Source: Uloborus plumipes
Taxonomy: Eukaryota; Arthropoda; Arachnida; Araneae; Uloboridae
Length of the DNA stretch: 64,000 bases
Direction: 5' to 3'
NCBI GenBank assembly: GCA_038373865.1
Contig: JAXGGA010001623.1
Coordinates: 81,827 to 145,826, forward strand
Numbering within the stretch: the first letter of the stretch is position 1; each line of letters starts with the position of its first letter. The notes beneath the pieces are model-generated. The model did not search any database and was not told the DNA's origin. It was given only the letters and a program-made list of their open reading frames with translations. The position numbers and the translations under genes are program-made. Shown here piece after piece: positions 34,790-47,825 of the stretch.

Positions 34790-35854
34790 CTCGTTTTCGA
34801 ACTTTTCTTATAACTTAAGAAATTTCTATTTGTTTTTTTCTTCTTATAAAGAGAAAAATTTTACAAAATCTGCACAGAACTACCATTTTAGATTATTAAT
34901 AAGAAAAATTGACCCATCTATCCACGTTTACTTCTAATATCTTTCACGCAACCGAAACAAGTCTTCTTTTTTCATTACCGTTAACAGTATATTATATTTT
35001 GTTCCTTTCATGAGAATAGATTTCTCCCTGTCCAGACAACCCCACCCCCACCCTTCGAATTCGATATCAATCATGATCTTCTACTCTTAATCTCTATAAT
35101 TATGATGTTACAATCGTCTAAAATAATTGCCCTAAAACTTCACGTAGTTGGAAAAGCTATAAATCATCAGTACTAGAGTTCGTATCTGTACTTTCTTCCT
35201 CTCGATGTAATATAATAATAAGCATTTAAATTAAAGATTTTCAGAAAATTGAAAATCACGTAGGGCTATATTTAAATAGCTCTAACGCAGTTATTTTTTG
35301 AAACGAGTAAATTTATTCATCAGAGTTGTTTTACTGTCTCATATTTTCCAAAGTAGGGAATAAACAAGAATTGCAATCGGAATTTTCGGAGCAAAGCCAA
35401 CTTTGAGATCAATAGACTTTGTTTTATAATTTAGCGGTACCATTAAATAATTATATTTTAAATGTTGCAGCATTGCTCGGGCTCTAAACTGTACAGTTCT
35501 GTAAACAAATTATCTAAGTGAGAGTGAAACAATTTTCAATTGGTTTGCCTGCGGTGAATTGTTATTCAGTCTTACCTCGTAACATCAAGAATACTTCTCG
35601 TTTAAACTTAAAAGGAATTAAATTTATTGATTGAATCAACAATTTTCTGGAAAAAGCTGAATTAATTATCTATCATTTGAACATTTATTAAAAACTGGCT
35701 CGTCATTTTATAGGAGCATAGCTTTAAAAGGAAAAATCTCTTCACCATGCTTCAATGCTGTAGTTTAAAAAATTATGTCGGGAAATAGAAGAAAACATTC
35801 AGAATCTAGTTTGTTAGAGAAAATTGGGGAAAGACGACGAAGTTTCAAACTTTA
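34790..35854. other. No gene seen
   Basis: AT-rich sequence without recognised features. Confidence 0.5.
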
Positions 35855-36888
35855 TCTTAATATATAAAAATTACGTGTCCCTGTGTTTGTGGCCAATGGA
35901 CTCCTCAGCTACTGAACCGATTTTAACCAAATTTTACACGCAGTTTTTGTTTGGTCCAACTTAAATGATAGGATAGTTTTTATCTCAATTTAGGACCGCA
36001 ATATATTTTTTATTGCAATTTATCTATTCAGCTACCAGCTTTTCTGTATTCTTGGCTAAAATTCTTTAAACATACCCGGAATGCCACTACATAATCTGCG
36101 GTTAAAAATTGGTTCACCCATAGTTCTTCTACGTAATTTAAATCCACCGGCATTATGCAATGGTACGCGTTTAGTTATCAAAAAAATCACCAGGAACATT
36201 ATTGAGGCAATCATTTTGACTGGCAAGTTTAAAGATGAAGTAGTTCTGTTGCCACGTATCCCAATGACACCGTCAGAATCTTCAATACCCTTCAAAAGGC
36301 TACAGTTTCCCATTCGTTTAGCTTTCGCCATGTCCATTAATAAGTCCCAAGAACAAACAATGTCAATTTGCGGTTTGATTTAGAAAATCCATGTTTTTCC
36401 CCATGGACAACTATAGGTCGCTTGCTCCCGTGTGGGAAAACCGTCCAATCTATTTTTGTTTACAAGAGACAGATTAACAAAAATATTGTGCACCGATTAG
36501 TGTTGAGTTAAACTGAAATTAAAATTTCTTATAATTCAAAAAATAACAAATAATATTGGTTAATTATCTACCCTACCTACATTATTATAAAATAAAATGT
36601 TACATTAAAAAATAAAATGTTACAATAGCAATTAGCAAATTTTTAATTAACTCAATTGTTACAAGCTTGAATATAATATTTCTAAGTACTAAAATGCTAC
36701 ATTTTTTGTTGATTTTTTGTTTCTAGCAAAATTAGGAAATTTTTGTTCGATTGTTTTCTTATTTTGACCTCAAATTCATATTTATATAAAGTTGATCTCT
36801 ATAACGGTAATAAAGTTTTTCGTTTCTATTGAAACATTATAGTTTAACCCATACCTTAGCCACAGCAACGCGTGGCCGGGTCAGCTAG
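35855..36888 (+). mobile_element. Helitron B with helicase remnant
   Basis: Begins TCTTAATATATAAAAATTAC after A35,854, ends GCCAC-hairpin-GTGGC then CGGGTCAGCTAG before T36,889. Shares its first 200 bp and last 35 bp with Helitron A. The two diverge at the same point (TATTCTTGGCT), where B continues into helicase coding sequence. 1034 bp. Confidence 0.9.
36059..36440 (+). pseudogene. Helitron RepHel helicase, C-terminal remnant
   Basis: RepHel carries a Pif1-type DNA helicase that unwinds DNA during rolling-circle transposition. Open from just after a TAA at 36,056 to TAG at 36,383. It shows the C-terminal Pif1/Helitron motifs: [34 protein letters not shown], a PRIPM stretch, [20 protein letters not shown] (last helicase motif region). 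After the stop, reading resumes in other frames with CSRVGKPSNL near 36,425, so at least one small indel is present. The Rep domain and the first helicase motifs are absent. About 125 of an expected 1400 or more residues remain. Dead. Confidence 0.88.
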
Positions 36889-36889
36889 T

Positions 36890-38651
36890 TTTATATAAAA
36901 TGCCACATTGGTTTCATTTTTAACTAACCAATATTTCAGAAATTTATGTACTTTTGTGATTAGTAAAAAAATGTTTATTTGAAAAAAAAAAAACATTTTT
37001 CTTACCTAAAACAATTCATTTTTTAAAGAAAATTCGCATTTTGCAATCTTACTTCAGTTGGAGGTTAGAAGACGGAGACATTTGTAGTAAACTGCAGAAG
37101 AGAAAACTAATAGTGTCATTAAAGTTTATGCCTAGTATTATTAAATTGGTTCTATTTTATTGAAATGAAATACATTAATGAATATGTTACATGTACATTA
37201 GAATGGGTCACTTTTCCATGTCGAAAAAAAAAATTGCTGATTTGCATCGGGTACAAACTGAAAAAGTGCCAAATGACAATTTAAACTTAAATATAAAATT
37301 TTATCCTTTTAAAATAACAATTTCTGCCTCCTAATGTAACTTGAAAAACACACCGTTTCCAAAAGAAAAAAGAAAAATATTTTTATTTAGAAATTGAAAA
37401 GCAAATTTATACAAATACAAATAAAGCAAATATTTGTGGTCAAAGCCTTATTTATTTATTGCAAAAAAGTTTATAAATAATAGGATTTTTTATTATGAAA
37501 ATGAAATCATTTATTAGTATTCGTCTTCTATGAGGAGTTTTTACCAAAATAGGTGTAAATCGTCAGCCATTATATTGCAAATGTTCCTCTGAATATAGTT
37601 TAGGGAACCTAACGATTGTATAAAAATGGCATTTTCGTAACTCATTGTCAATTTTCTTTCCAGCTGCAAACTTTCAACATCTCAAATCTGCACTTTATTT
37701 TGATCATTTTTGCAATTGAAAATATGCATCTAGAACGAATGGTCTCACTTCTTGTGAGATATACGGGAGCACGCTGTATAACTATATTAAGTTCTGAACT
37801 CCTAGTGGTATACTTTAATGTGCTAATTATGGCTTAATTACATCCTAATGACAGTAATTATAGGTATTTTTTCACAGAAGTTATAATATAGCTCCAAATG
37901 TAAAAAAAAAATGTTAAGAAGGCTAACATCAATTTCTAAGTTGTAGAAAATCCATGGAAAGTCATATAAAGGGCTGCAGCTAAATATTTAATCCTAATTT
38001 TTACTTGCCATCATTAAGAAATCTAAGTAACAATAAACAAATTAATAAAAAGGATTGTTTAGGATGTTTGGAGCACTATGCTTTTCTGCAAACGTAAAAA
38101 CCTTGAAATGTTTTCCACTGCGATAGTTCCAGTTTATATCTTTTGAGAGAAATTCATTATGAGAAATTTGAAACGAAACATTTCGGATCAAATCCTTTCC
38201 CATTATGCGGCTTCACTTAAAGTGGACCGATTACGTTGACAATGTAAGAAACTATAAAAATGTTTTGTCACGAATATAAATAAAAGAGTTTCAATCCCAG
38301 AAATTGTCCTGTCGTTGGCAATGGTTCAACACCTTTTACTCGCTCCCTGTTTACTCGTATCAAAATGACATAAGTTTATGGAGTCTTTCCCTGAAAATAA
38401 AATTCATTGAAAAAAAAGCAACTCTTTAGATTTAGCCGTTATTCTTTTAATTCCTTATTTGAAAAGTTTCTTTTTATAACGTTAATACACTTCTGCTTGT
38501 GGACTTTTGTTGTTTTGAGAAGATTTAGACCGCTTCTAACTTCTCCGCAAAAATCGTAAATCCGCAAGAATTTACCTTTCAGCCAGGTGATGATTTGGTC
38601 ATAAAAGTATTTACATGGGTATAAAATGTCATATTAGAATTAGATTGTGTG
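36890..38651. other. No gene seen
   Basis: AT-rich, no element end or coding region recognised. Confidence 0.5.
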
Positions 38652-39173
38652 TTAACCCATTAATGCCTGCCGTCCCTTTTTAGGAACGGTCCAAAAAAGG
38701 GCCTGAATTTCCCCAAAATGAACATTTCAACCAAATAATAGTGTTCAATTAGTACCTTGGTATTGTTTCAATTCGTTATTAACAGATTGCAGAACATAAC
38801 CATTGTAAAGTGTGTTCTGTAGCAGTTTTAATATGATCTTTTTCAAAAATTACATCGTTCACAATCTCAAGAAAAAAAGCCAAGTTTTCAAAGTTATTCC
38901 CTGCTTCCCAGTTTATGTGAATTGCTGATTTTATTTCTTCTTATAAAATATCTTTTTAAATATTATATCGTAGGCAGAAAATAATTTTAGTTAAAAAAAA
39001 ATTATGTACTCTCTGGGGTCTATCGTAATTTTTAAGGGACGATTTTGCTTTCCTTAATAAAAACATTATTTTTTACATGATATTTTTTTTATTATTTTTC
39101 CTGTCCATTAAAGACTGTTTGTAACCAGTGTACAAAATGTCTTTGAAAAAAAAATTAGGCATTACTGGGTTAA
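38652..39173. mobile_element. piggyBac-like MITE 3b
   Basis: TTAA at 38,652-38,655 and 39,170-39,173, termini CCCATTAATGCC and inverse of CCCAGTAATGCC. Same family as 23,851-24,368 over its full length, with a subterminal CCGTCCC-TTTTTA-GGAACGG hairpin. Confidence 0.8.
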
Positions 39174-42100
39174 AATCAAAGCTTATGGAGGGTTAGCACT
39201 TAAATCCCCTTTCTCAGAGCCCTTAATTGCTTTTTTTTTCTTTCATAAATGTTATTTTCAGTTTTCGATGTTACTGCCACGAATACGCATTTAGCTAAAT
39301 TTGCACCAATGAGACCAGAAACTTGATAAGGAAATGATTAAAAAAAAGAAACTCGCAAAAATGTTAAACAGGCTTTTTTTTAATAAAATTTTCCTTGTTG
39401 GTGCAAGACTTTTAAACAGCCTTAAATTTTAATAAAAAAAAATAAGTTAATTCAATGCATTTTAATTAACTTAAGATTTTTTTCATTTCCATAAAATGAG
39501 GAATTTCTGCGGAATTTTTGCTATAAAATAGTAAGTAAAAGAAAAAACCCGGATGAGAACACACCCGAATGATCTTAATGAATGTTGTGGGTAAATTTCA
39601 TGACTATGCTGATAGAATATGATTCTCAATAGCTGAAAATGTAAAAGATCAAATAAAATCAAAAAGATATTGATCGAAATTTCATTTGAAAAGTATCGAA
39701 AGAAAGAGAAAGAACAACTTGCGGAAAGAGGAAAATTACGTGAGAAATACAAAAAAGTTTAAAAACACTCCTTTATTTTTTTACAAATGGTAAAAAACCG
39801 TATATTTAGCTCAAAATACCCAAAAAGACTGTTGCCAAATAAAAGAGCAATGCTAAGCCTCATTTTAAAAAAATTAAAAAACTTAAACTACAGAGGTTAT
39901 AATCAAATAAGAAATTTACTCAAGAAACCCAGAACATATTTAAGTGAAGATATAAAAATGAATCATATAAAATTGAAATTAAAAACGCGCGAGAAAATTT
40001 TTCCTCAAGAATAAAACAGGAAATTCATGGAAAAATTTCGCTTAAAACTGCATTTTTTTTTTTTTTTTTGATTTATTAAAATTTTTAATGGGAAAATTTC
40101 ACTTAAAACTGCAATAAAAAATAACAATTTTTTTAATTTATTAACATTTTTATAATTTTTATTTTATTTTTTTATTTATTTTTATTTATTTTTCTGGAAT
40201 TATACAAATGTAGCAATGTACTATAATAATAAACACATTATGAATGCAAAAATATGTGAGCTTCGGGCTAAAAATATTCTTTGCAACTTCTGTCACCAAC
40301 CGAAGTCTCTCGTTTAACTCTAAAACAAGTCACTCAAATTGTTTTTCTCCTTGTAACATTAAAGAATAAAAATCTCCCTGCAATCAATGTTTATAGCGAC
40401 AAAGCGTATGCTTCCGGTAGTAATCAAAAAGCACTCTCTAGTATAATAGATTGCGGAAAAAAATACACAAGCCATTATTATATCTGTATCTAGACAGAAT
40501 AAGTATTTATAACATAATACTGCAATAAAAAAAATACTGGAATAATGCTTTTCAATATCCATTAATACACATTGCAAAATATAACAACTACGTGATAAAA
40601 AACTTATTCTTTCACGATAATCTATAAAATTTCAGAGCCAAACCGGATCAATATATATATTTTTAACATGTTGGTTTGAATCATGCCGAAACAAAAGTAT
40701 CTCAATAGCAGTCACCAATTTGTTTTTACAAGGTTATATTTTATTATCATGGATTAATGTTCTGTGTCAAAGAGTAAGTATTTTTAATTACGTGGAGGAA
40801 AAAACCCTGCGAAGGCTTCATTTAATCCATTATTGATCAGATTTGCAAATAAAAGACTTCTGCTGAGTTTTGATATTTTTTATGTTGTAGCGTATGGGCT
40901 TATTGACAAACTTATCTCACGGTGTTCTTTCCGATATCGATATTGCATGTGGCATAAAGAAATGTCGATATTTTCGTTCACGTGTGACATGACTGCTTCC
41001 TATTTATTTTCTTCAAACTCTGATAAATTTTTAATGTTTGTATATTATGTTAAGTTTAAGGATTTATATGAATATATGGGGGAAAGTCGGGAATAGCGGA
41101 ACAGCTACATTTATGCTAAAAAAAATCGTTGCAAAAATATGTTTCTAATTGTTCAATAGAGGCAGCAGTTTAGTCTCTTGCTTGATTCTTATCAACAGCG
41201 TCCATTGAACAGTTTTTTTTTTTTTCTAATAGGAATGCATCAGAGGTTTTGCTTTTTGTAGATCTACTGTCCGATATAGCAACCATTATTCAACTATGTG
41301 AAACTATTATCGACGTGTGAAATTAAGATGTAAATTTTGTCTCATAGTTTCCCCACCAGATGGACGCAGATGTGCTCTATTTGATGAGAAACATAGGAAA
41401 TTCAATTATGCCAAGAGTAATCAAAGCTATATGCTTCCAGGGATATTTGACATGCCGCATAATCATACAGCATGTACGCAGCTGTTTTTCTGCTTCCTTA
41501 GAATCCACCAACTGGAGTTAGGTTCAATCCTGCGTGTTTGCCGAAATAGGTCAGTGCTGAAGCACCACATCACTCAGTAGACGGCTAGTTAAGAATATTT
41601 TTTCCCATTTAATTTCGGCAAAAATGCAACTAATTCGTTCCTCCCAGCTGTCCTTTACAGGAAGACAAGAAATAACTTTGCCATCATTTGAAAGAAGTAA
41701 TCTACCTACCGTAGAAAGTTTAAGATTATTTCATAGTGCATACAAACCAGTAAATGAACACCTAGTAATTTTCTTTAAAAAAAAAAAAAAGTTTTAAAAC
41801 CATTTTACTTAAATGAATCAGCAGTAGGCACGTCATTCTACACATTTCTAAAAAGAAAATGGCTAGAAAATGCTGCGTTTGTGTTTTGTTTGGGGTGTTC
41901 ATTCACTGGGTCCAGGCCCTTTTTCTCCTTTCAACCCAGCAATACACCTGATCCAGAACCATAAAAATTAGCGCAATATTTTAAAAAATAATAACACATA
42001 TCACCTAAAGTATTTTTACTGTTATGTGACAAATGCTACAGTTTTTAACGATGCTATTAATTTTTGAAAACGAAATTCGCTTAAGTGTTCATTCACTGGT

Positions 42101-42317
42101 CGGTATACCCTATATAAAAAAATCAAACAGTTATATTTTAAACAGAATGCTACATGGATGCTGGTTTGGCTTCACACGCCCACTGAAAGTGATAATGTGA
42201 AATTGTCGGTTAGTTTAAAGTTCCGATCCAGGCAGTTTCATACATAATGAGACGGCTTCAAACACTTGGTGATGAAGGTGGTAGACCAGAAAATGGGAGG
42301 AAGCTCATGGAAAGCAT
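39174..42317. other. No gene seen
   Basis: AT-rich. GTGTTCATTCACTGG occurs at 41,896 and 42,083, and a near-inverse at 41,748, hinting at an old element near 41.7-42.1 kb. Open frames at 39,787, 40,833 and 41,317 are not recognisable. Confidence 0.45.
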
Positions 42318-42319
42318 TA

Positions 42320-43449
42320 GGGTTGGTTGGGGTAAGTGGGCCCCCTTTTAAGAACAGTTCGTTTTTGAAGCCTTATGCAAAAGTTTTAAAGCAAAACAGC
42401 TTAAATGTTTCGACTTATTTTGTCTTGGACATTACTGATAAACACAAGTTCAGCATTGTTTCCTAAAAAAATGCTTTAAATATTTTAGCTATCTTATTCT
42501 TTACAAAATGGCGTGAGGGGGGGGGGGCACTAAGTGGCCCACCCTCCATTTATTTATATTCAAAGTGAGCATATTTTGGAAAGGTGTTTGTGGGTCCTAC
42601 ATGACAAAGTATGGAAAATTTTAGTAGGGAATATTTTTCTGTAAATGTATCCATTAATGAAATATCTACTCATATTTAAATGTGTATGATAGAAAATTAT
42701 AAAGCGAAATACAAAACAATTATGTCTGTGAAATTCATTATAAGTCGTTAGGTGCATTTTTTGCTTTTACATATAAATTCATGTTGAATAAACATAATGG
42801 AGTCGATTAAGATCAATTTTGGTAAAATAGAAAAAAAATATAGGTTGAAAAAAAAAATTAAAACACCTAATGGCAGTGTCTTTTTGAAGTTTTCTGAGGT
42901 AGAAACATTCTCATTTCATCCTCAGTTATAATTCAAACATTACCCACATCAAAATAATAAAAAGTGTAGTTATTTATATTCTTTCTATCAAATTTTGCAG
43001 TATTTTTTTTTCATTTGTACCATATTTTAAAATTAGACCTTCAAAATACTTTATGGTTTTCTTTGATGCAAGTTTCACAAATACATAGTTACCAGCTTTT
43101 GCAGTTTTTGTAGCTGAACCATCAATTTCTTCTAGGTTTCCATAATTATCTTTCATTTCGTCGTAGAATATGCTTCATAAAAACTACTTTTCATTTTGAA
43201 ATCATCATTATTATGAGTGGGCCCACTTACCCTAATAGAGAAAAACCACGTGGTAAGTGGGACCCCTCCCTTTAAACACTTATTAATAATACTTTGCATG
43301 AAAATGCTTATTGAAATGTGTTTTTCAGGTTAAATCCTACAAGAAAATTTGATGAACATAGAAAAAATATAAAAAAATTACATTGAAACAGATCAGTTTT
43401 AAGGGGGGTGGCCCACTTACTCCAGTGGCCTACTTACCCGAACCAACCC
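42320..43449 (-). mobile_element. 1.13-kb DNA transposon remnant
   Basis: Starts GGGTTGGTTGGGGTAAGTGG and ends with the inverse of GGGTTGGTTCGGGTAAGTAGG, with TA on both sides (42,318-42,319 and 43,450-43,451). Extra GTAAGTGGG(A/C)CC motifs lie at 43,210-43,262 and near 43,410-43,425, as subterminal repeats. The interior holds a transposase C-terminal remnant; the catalytic domain is deleted. Confidence 0.75.
42870..43177 (-). pseudogene. Transposase C-terminal remnant (pogo/Jerky-like?)
   Basis: Open minus-strand frame with GNYVFVKLASKKTIKYFEG, resembling the small C-terminal domain (VLVKF-KKTVKHYVG) I associate with arthropod pogo/Jerky-type transposases; after a +1 shift near 42,975 reading continues with RKN-YTF--DVGNV, IITEDEM, MFLPQK, the usual tail order. 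No DDE motif is present, and a stop precedes the Met. The family assignment is from recall and is moderate. Confidence 0.5.
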
Positions 43450-43451
43450 TA

Positions 43452-44940
43452 TTTGATAACGCTAAGTCAGCAAGAAATAAATTAAAAGAAGGTAAATGAA
43501 TTGAAAATTATGATGTACCTCATCATAAAAACAATGTCATTATATGGCAAAATCGCACTTCATTAATAACGATATTAGTATCTAACATAGTAGAATAATT
43601 TAACCATTATAACTTTCAGAGGAAGCAAATTAATATTTTCTTTTCTTTTCTTTTTTGAATTCATGTAGTAAAAGTTTGAGTCTTTAAATTACAAACTTAA
43701 TGCATGTTTGAGCCTTCTATTAACATACGCTTCACTACAGTAAAAAAACAGGACATTTTGTAAATGTTTCTTAACAAACAAGAAAAAAATATTCTAGTTT
43801 AAACTCTTAAAATAGAGCAAAGGCTCATTTAACTTTGACAAAATGGTTCAAGTCGACGGTTTATTTTAAACAGAATTTCAAGTAGATAAAAATGGTTTAA
43901 AAAACGAAAAGAGCAATCTGAAGAGCATGGAGGAAAAAAAAATAATTTAGAGTTTAAGGAAAAAACTCATTCGGACTATGCAAACCAAGTATTTAAATAG
44001 TTACATCAAACAGTGCTTCAAATAAAAGTTTAATGGCAGATAAAAAATGGAGGAAGCTTTCCCTGGCTTCTTCATTCCTTAATGGATATATTTTCCTCTT
44101 TACGTTTCGAATGCGTTTCTAGTAACTAACTTTATTCATGAAATTTCCTTTTTTAGCTCAACGATACCCAGTATAAAGAAGGTTTTTTTTTTAATTCAGC
44201 TTAATAATCAAATGCCTTCTTTCCTCCCTCTTTTTGAACTAACATAAGCTATCCTTTATGTATATTTTGTGTGTGTAAAGAATAGCTTATATTAGTTTTA
44301 AAGATAGCTTAATGCATATTCAGAGTGATCTGAAAGGAGGTATCCCCCCCCCCTTATTTTCACCATTATGTTAGTTACTGTTAAGTTTTTGGTATTCACA
44401 GTTACTTAAACTTTTATGAGTTCTAAACATTGACAGAACATTATCCATGTAGTAACACAGTTGATTTCCTTGTCACATACATGTATTGAAAGTTATTAAA
44501 TTTCGAATTCAGAATGTAATTCCAAAGTTCTAATCTCCATTTAAAAAAAATCACTTATTCGAATGTTAGGAGTTTCAACCATTTATTTGAAGTATGACCA
44601 TTTTACCCCACTAGACGCTATATTGTATAACTTTCCTGCTTAATTTTTACCATCTGTAAAATTGTATCAATCCAAGATATTAATAAATGTTTCTTTCTTT
44701 CTTATTTTTTATACTCAAGCAGTTGTTTTGATTAATTGATCCACTTTGGTATTTATTATAAAAAATTTCCCTTTATACTTTTTTAGATTAATGAGCTACC
44801 AACTACAATAGTAGCTATTACAAAAAAAAAAGTGAATAAGAATTCCTATTTACAGGATTTTAGGATTTCTGCTCTAATATTGGTAATTTTAGGAACTCAA
44901 TCTTGGGATTTACAAAATAGCTCAATCGCAGCTCTGATCA
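43452..44940. other. No gene seen
   Basis: AT-rich sequence with nothing supported. Confidence 0.5.
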
Positions 44941-44942
44941 TA

Positions 44943-45294
44943 CACTGTAAAAAATGAATATTGTTTTTACAGTATAATACAGCTAATTTTATTGTAATAA
45001 ACTGCAACAATTGCTAATTTTACAGTTATAAATTGTAAAATTGTTAATTTTATAGTTTATTACCGTGCATTTTACAGTTTTAAACTGGAACCTCTGCTGC
45101 CAGTATTATACTGTTGTTTTGACTGTATGATACAGCTGAAGTTTACGGCAATAAGCTGTAAAATTACTAAATGTACAGTAAGAGACTATAAAATTTCTAG
45201 TTTTACAGCTTATTACTGTGCATTTCATAGTCTTAAATTGGAACCTTGGCTGCCAGTATTATACTGTAAAAACAACAGTTCATTTTTTGTAGTG
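44943..45294. mobile_element. mariner-type MITE with internal duplication
   Basis: TA on both sides; termini CACTGTAAAAAATGAA and inverse of CACTACAAAAAATGAA, then TTTTTACAGTATAATAC in both arms. Internally, GTGCATTT(T/C)A-AG ... CTGCCAGTATTATACTG occurs twice (about 45,064 and 45,216, spacing 152 bp). 352 bp, non-coding. Confidence 0.75.
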
Positions 45295-45624
45295 TAACAG
45301 AAAAATACTAAATATTACCTTTTCTCAAGTGGATTAATAAGTCTTGTTACAAAGACTGGCTCTTAAGACATAGAAAACTAAATGGAAGGAGCTATTAACT
45401 CTTGTTAATCTTATATCAAAAATATCTTTCATTGTTACTAATATCATCACAATGCAAAAATATAGCTACCGATCATTTCATTTTCTTAAGTGAACTAATC
45501 AATATTGTTACAAATACTGTCACTTAAAACACAGAAAAGTAAACGAAAGGAAATATTTGCTCTTCTTAATCCCAAGGCGAAAATATTTTTCACTCTTATT
45601 AATCCTATCAAAAATGGCATCAGA

Positions 45625-46528
45625 ATTGGGGACCTAAGCACTTCCGGGAAATGGAATAAAACTATTCTTGTGGTGTTGAGCTCCTAATGAAATTCGTTGA
45701 CCCACTTATCGGCCAGCCAAGGCAAACAGATTAACTTTGGTTCGGATGGTCAAAGCGATTTAGTTCGTGGATGATCAATTTCAACCACAAGAGGGATTTT
45801 GTCCTGCAGTTGAAAGGGAAGAATTAATTGCTCACTTTAGGTAACGGAAATACGTACAAATAACCAGTTACTCTGAGATATGCTTCTATGTCGGTGAAAT
45901 TAGCTCGAAATAAAGTGCCTCTTAAGATTATTTCGGAGACTTTAGAATATATTGTTTTCTTTGTAGTATTGTTATTATTTTAATAATATCGAAAGTAGGA
46001 TATTTTGACTCTTGATTCTACTGTGTGTGTTGTTGGACTAAGTAATTTAAACGAGACATTTCAATAAGTAGTGATACTATGTGTGTGGATTGGGGACCTA
46101 AGCACTTCCGGGAAATGGAATAAAACTATTCTTGTGGTGTTATGCTCCAAATGAAATTCTTTGACCCACTTATCGGCCAGCCAAGGCAAACAGATTAACT
46201 TTGGTTCGGATGGTCAAAGCGATTGAGTTCGTGGATGATCAATTTCAACCACAAGAGAGATTTTGTCCTGCACTTGAAAGAGAGGAATTAATTGCTCACT
46301 TTAGGTAACGAAAATACGTACAAGTAACCAGTTACTCTGTTGGTCAAATTAGCTCTAAATAAAGTGCCTCTTGAGATTATTTCAGAGATTTTCGAATATA
46401 TTGTTTTCTTTGTAGTATTGTTATTATTTTATTGATATTGAAAGGAGGACTTTTTGACTCTTGGCTCTACTGTGCTTATTGTTGGACTTCTTGAAATGTC
46501 TTGTTTATATTATTAAGAAGTGATACCA
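45625..46528. repeat. 464-bp direct tandem duplication
   Basis: Unit 1 starts ATTGGGGACCTAAGCACTTC at 45,625, unit 2 at 46,089; they stay highly similar to about 46,528, with a deletion near 46,340 in unit 2 (GAGATATGCTTCTATGTCGG missing). Upstream 45,297-45,624 has two diverged TTTTCTTAAGTGAACTAATC-like pieces but no gene. Confidence 0.85.
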
Positions 46529-47071
46529 AAGATTTTCCTCATAGTCCAGGCTAGTGTCCATTGAAATGTCATCAAACCTAAAATTTTTACATATATGAGA
46601 TTTTTTGGTGGTTTCTATATGAATTTGACCTGCTGATTCCGAATCCGTTGAGTGCCAGACGCCAAACCTTGAGCATTTTTGTCAAAATGGCGAAATCCAA
46701 TATGGCTGCTGTAAAAGGTACGAAGCAAATTAATGGAATCGTGCGTGCAATGAAACATTTTATACACTTAAAAATGATTGTACTCTTTAGTCAAAATATA
46801 ATTCTATTGAAAATTAATATTTATGAAAAGTATACGAATAAAAAAATTGTCAAAATGGTAAAATTCAAGATGTGAGCCTAAAAAGTTATAAGGTTCGATT
46901 TTCAGGTATAAATCATTTTTAAACCGTAATTTACATGAAAATAGAATGTTTTAACAAAGATAAACGTTTAAAATGCTATGCAGGGAGCATAAAAAATGTG
47001 ATTTAGCCTAAAAATAACACTGTAAAAATATTTAGAAACATTCCAAACTTAAGTTTCGGGATTTTGCCGGC

Positions 47072-47620
47072 TTAAACCAATTTCCTGCAAGAAACAAGTT
47101 TCTTTTGCGAAAAAGTTTCCCACATTGATACAAGTTGCATGAATGCGAACTTCTCACTGGTGTGAAACGTATTTTTAGCTACCAGTTGGAAGGTATATCC
47201 AACGTGTTTGTTTAGTGTTTCGCCTTCAGCTCGATAATGGATTGTCCAGATTGACTTCACCCAAGTAAGTGTATGTACAATCTCTCGATATTGTAGTTTT
47301 GGATGAATTGCAAACAAATTAGCGGCTCAGCTATTTGCTTGACATTTCTGCCTTAGCAGTAGCCATATTTGTTAAACTGCTTCAAGAGCTTTCCTGGTAA
47401 GCCAGAAAGGTGCCGAACTGCTACCATCAACCTATCTAAGAGTTTTTCGCAAGTTTCCGATTTATTGCCGTAAAGTGCCTGACTTTTGTTTGGAAGCGTT
47501 ATAAATTCTTTAGCAAGGTTTCTGACCTTCATCAGGAAACTTTCCTGATTTCTTCCAGGTATGTTACTGGCAGAAGTTAAGCCTATAACTGCCCATTATT
47601 TTCCAGGAGCGTTTCGCTTT
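47072..47620 (-). pseudogene. Unrecognised coding remnant in the left arm
   Basis: Reading minus from about 47,610: GLTSASNIPGRNQE, KEFITLPNKSQALYG, KLLDRLMVAVRHLSGLPGKL, a stop, then after a shift FAIHPKLQYREIVHTLTW and HVGYTFQLVAKNTFHTSEKF. The equivalent right-arm sequence (48,430-48,870, plus) preserves the same residues (KLLDRLMVTVQHLSNL, HVGYTFRLVARNTFHTSEKF) with different stops, and many changes are conservative. That suggests true former coding. I do not recognise a domain. Confidence 0.45.
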
Positions 47621-47825
47621 GTTTTTACTGTGAAACTGTGAAGAGAGATATTGGCTTAAAACATACCAGACAAATAAAAACATATTTTCCAGTAGTAATA
47701 GAATCGTATGAGAAACAGCACTACAAAAAAAAAAAAAAAAAAATTCCCAATGAAAAAGCGAAAAAATGCTTAGGGCTAATGAGATATATTCGATAGATGT
47801 TTTGTGATATCAAGGGAAAGCTTCC

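Noticed and set aside
39787..40014. Lysine-rich 75-codon frame
   Set aside because: Composition follows A-rich DNA; no domain.
46648..46875. 75-codon frame starting MSARRQTLSIFVKMAKSNMAAVKG as a gene
   Set aside because: It lies in the outer part of the inverted-repeat arm, is mirrored at 49,056-49,250 with changed ends, and the codons show no conservation pattern.
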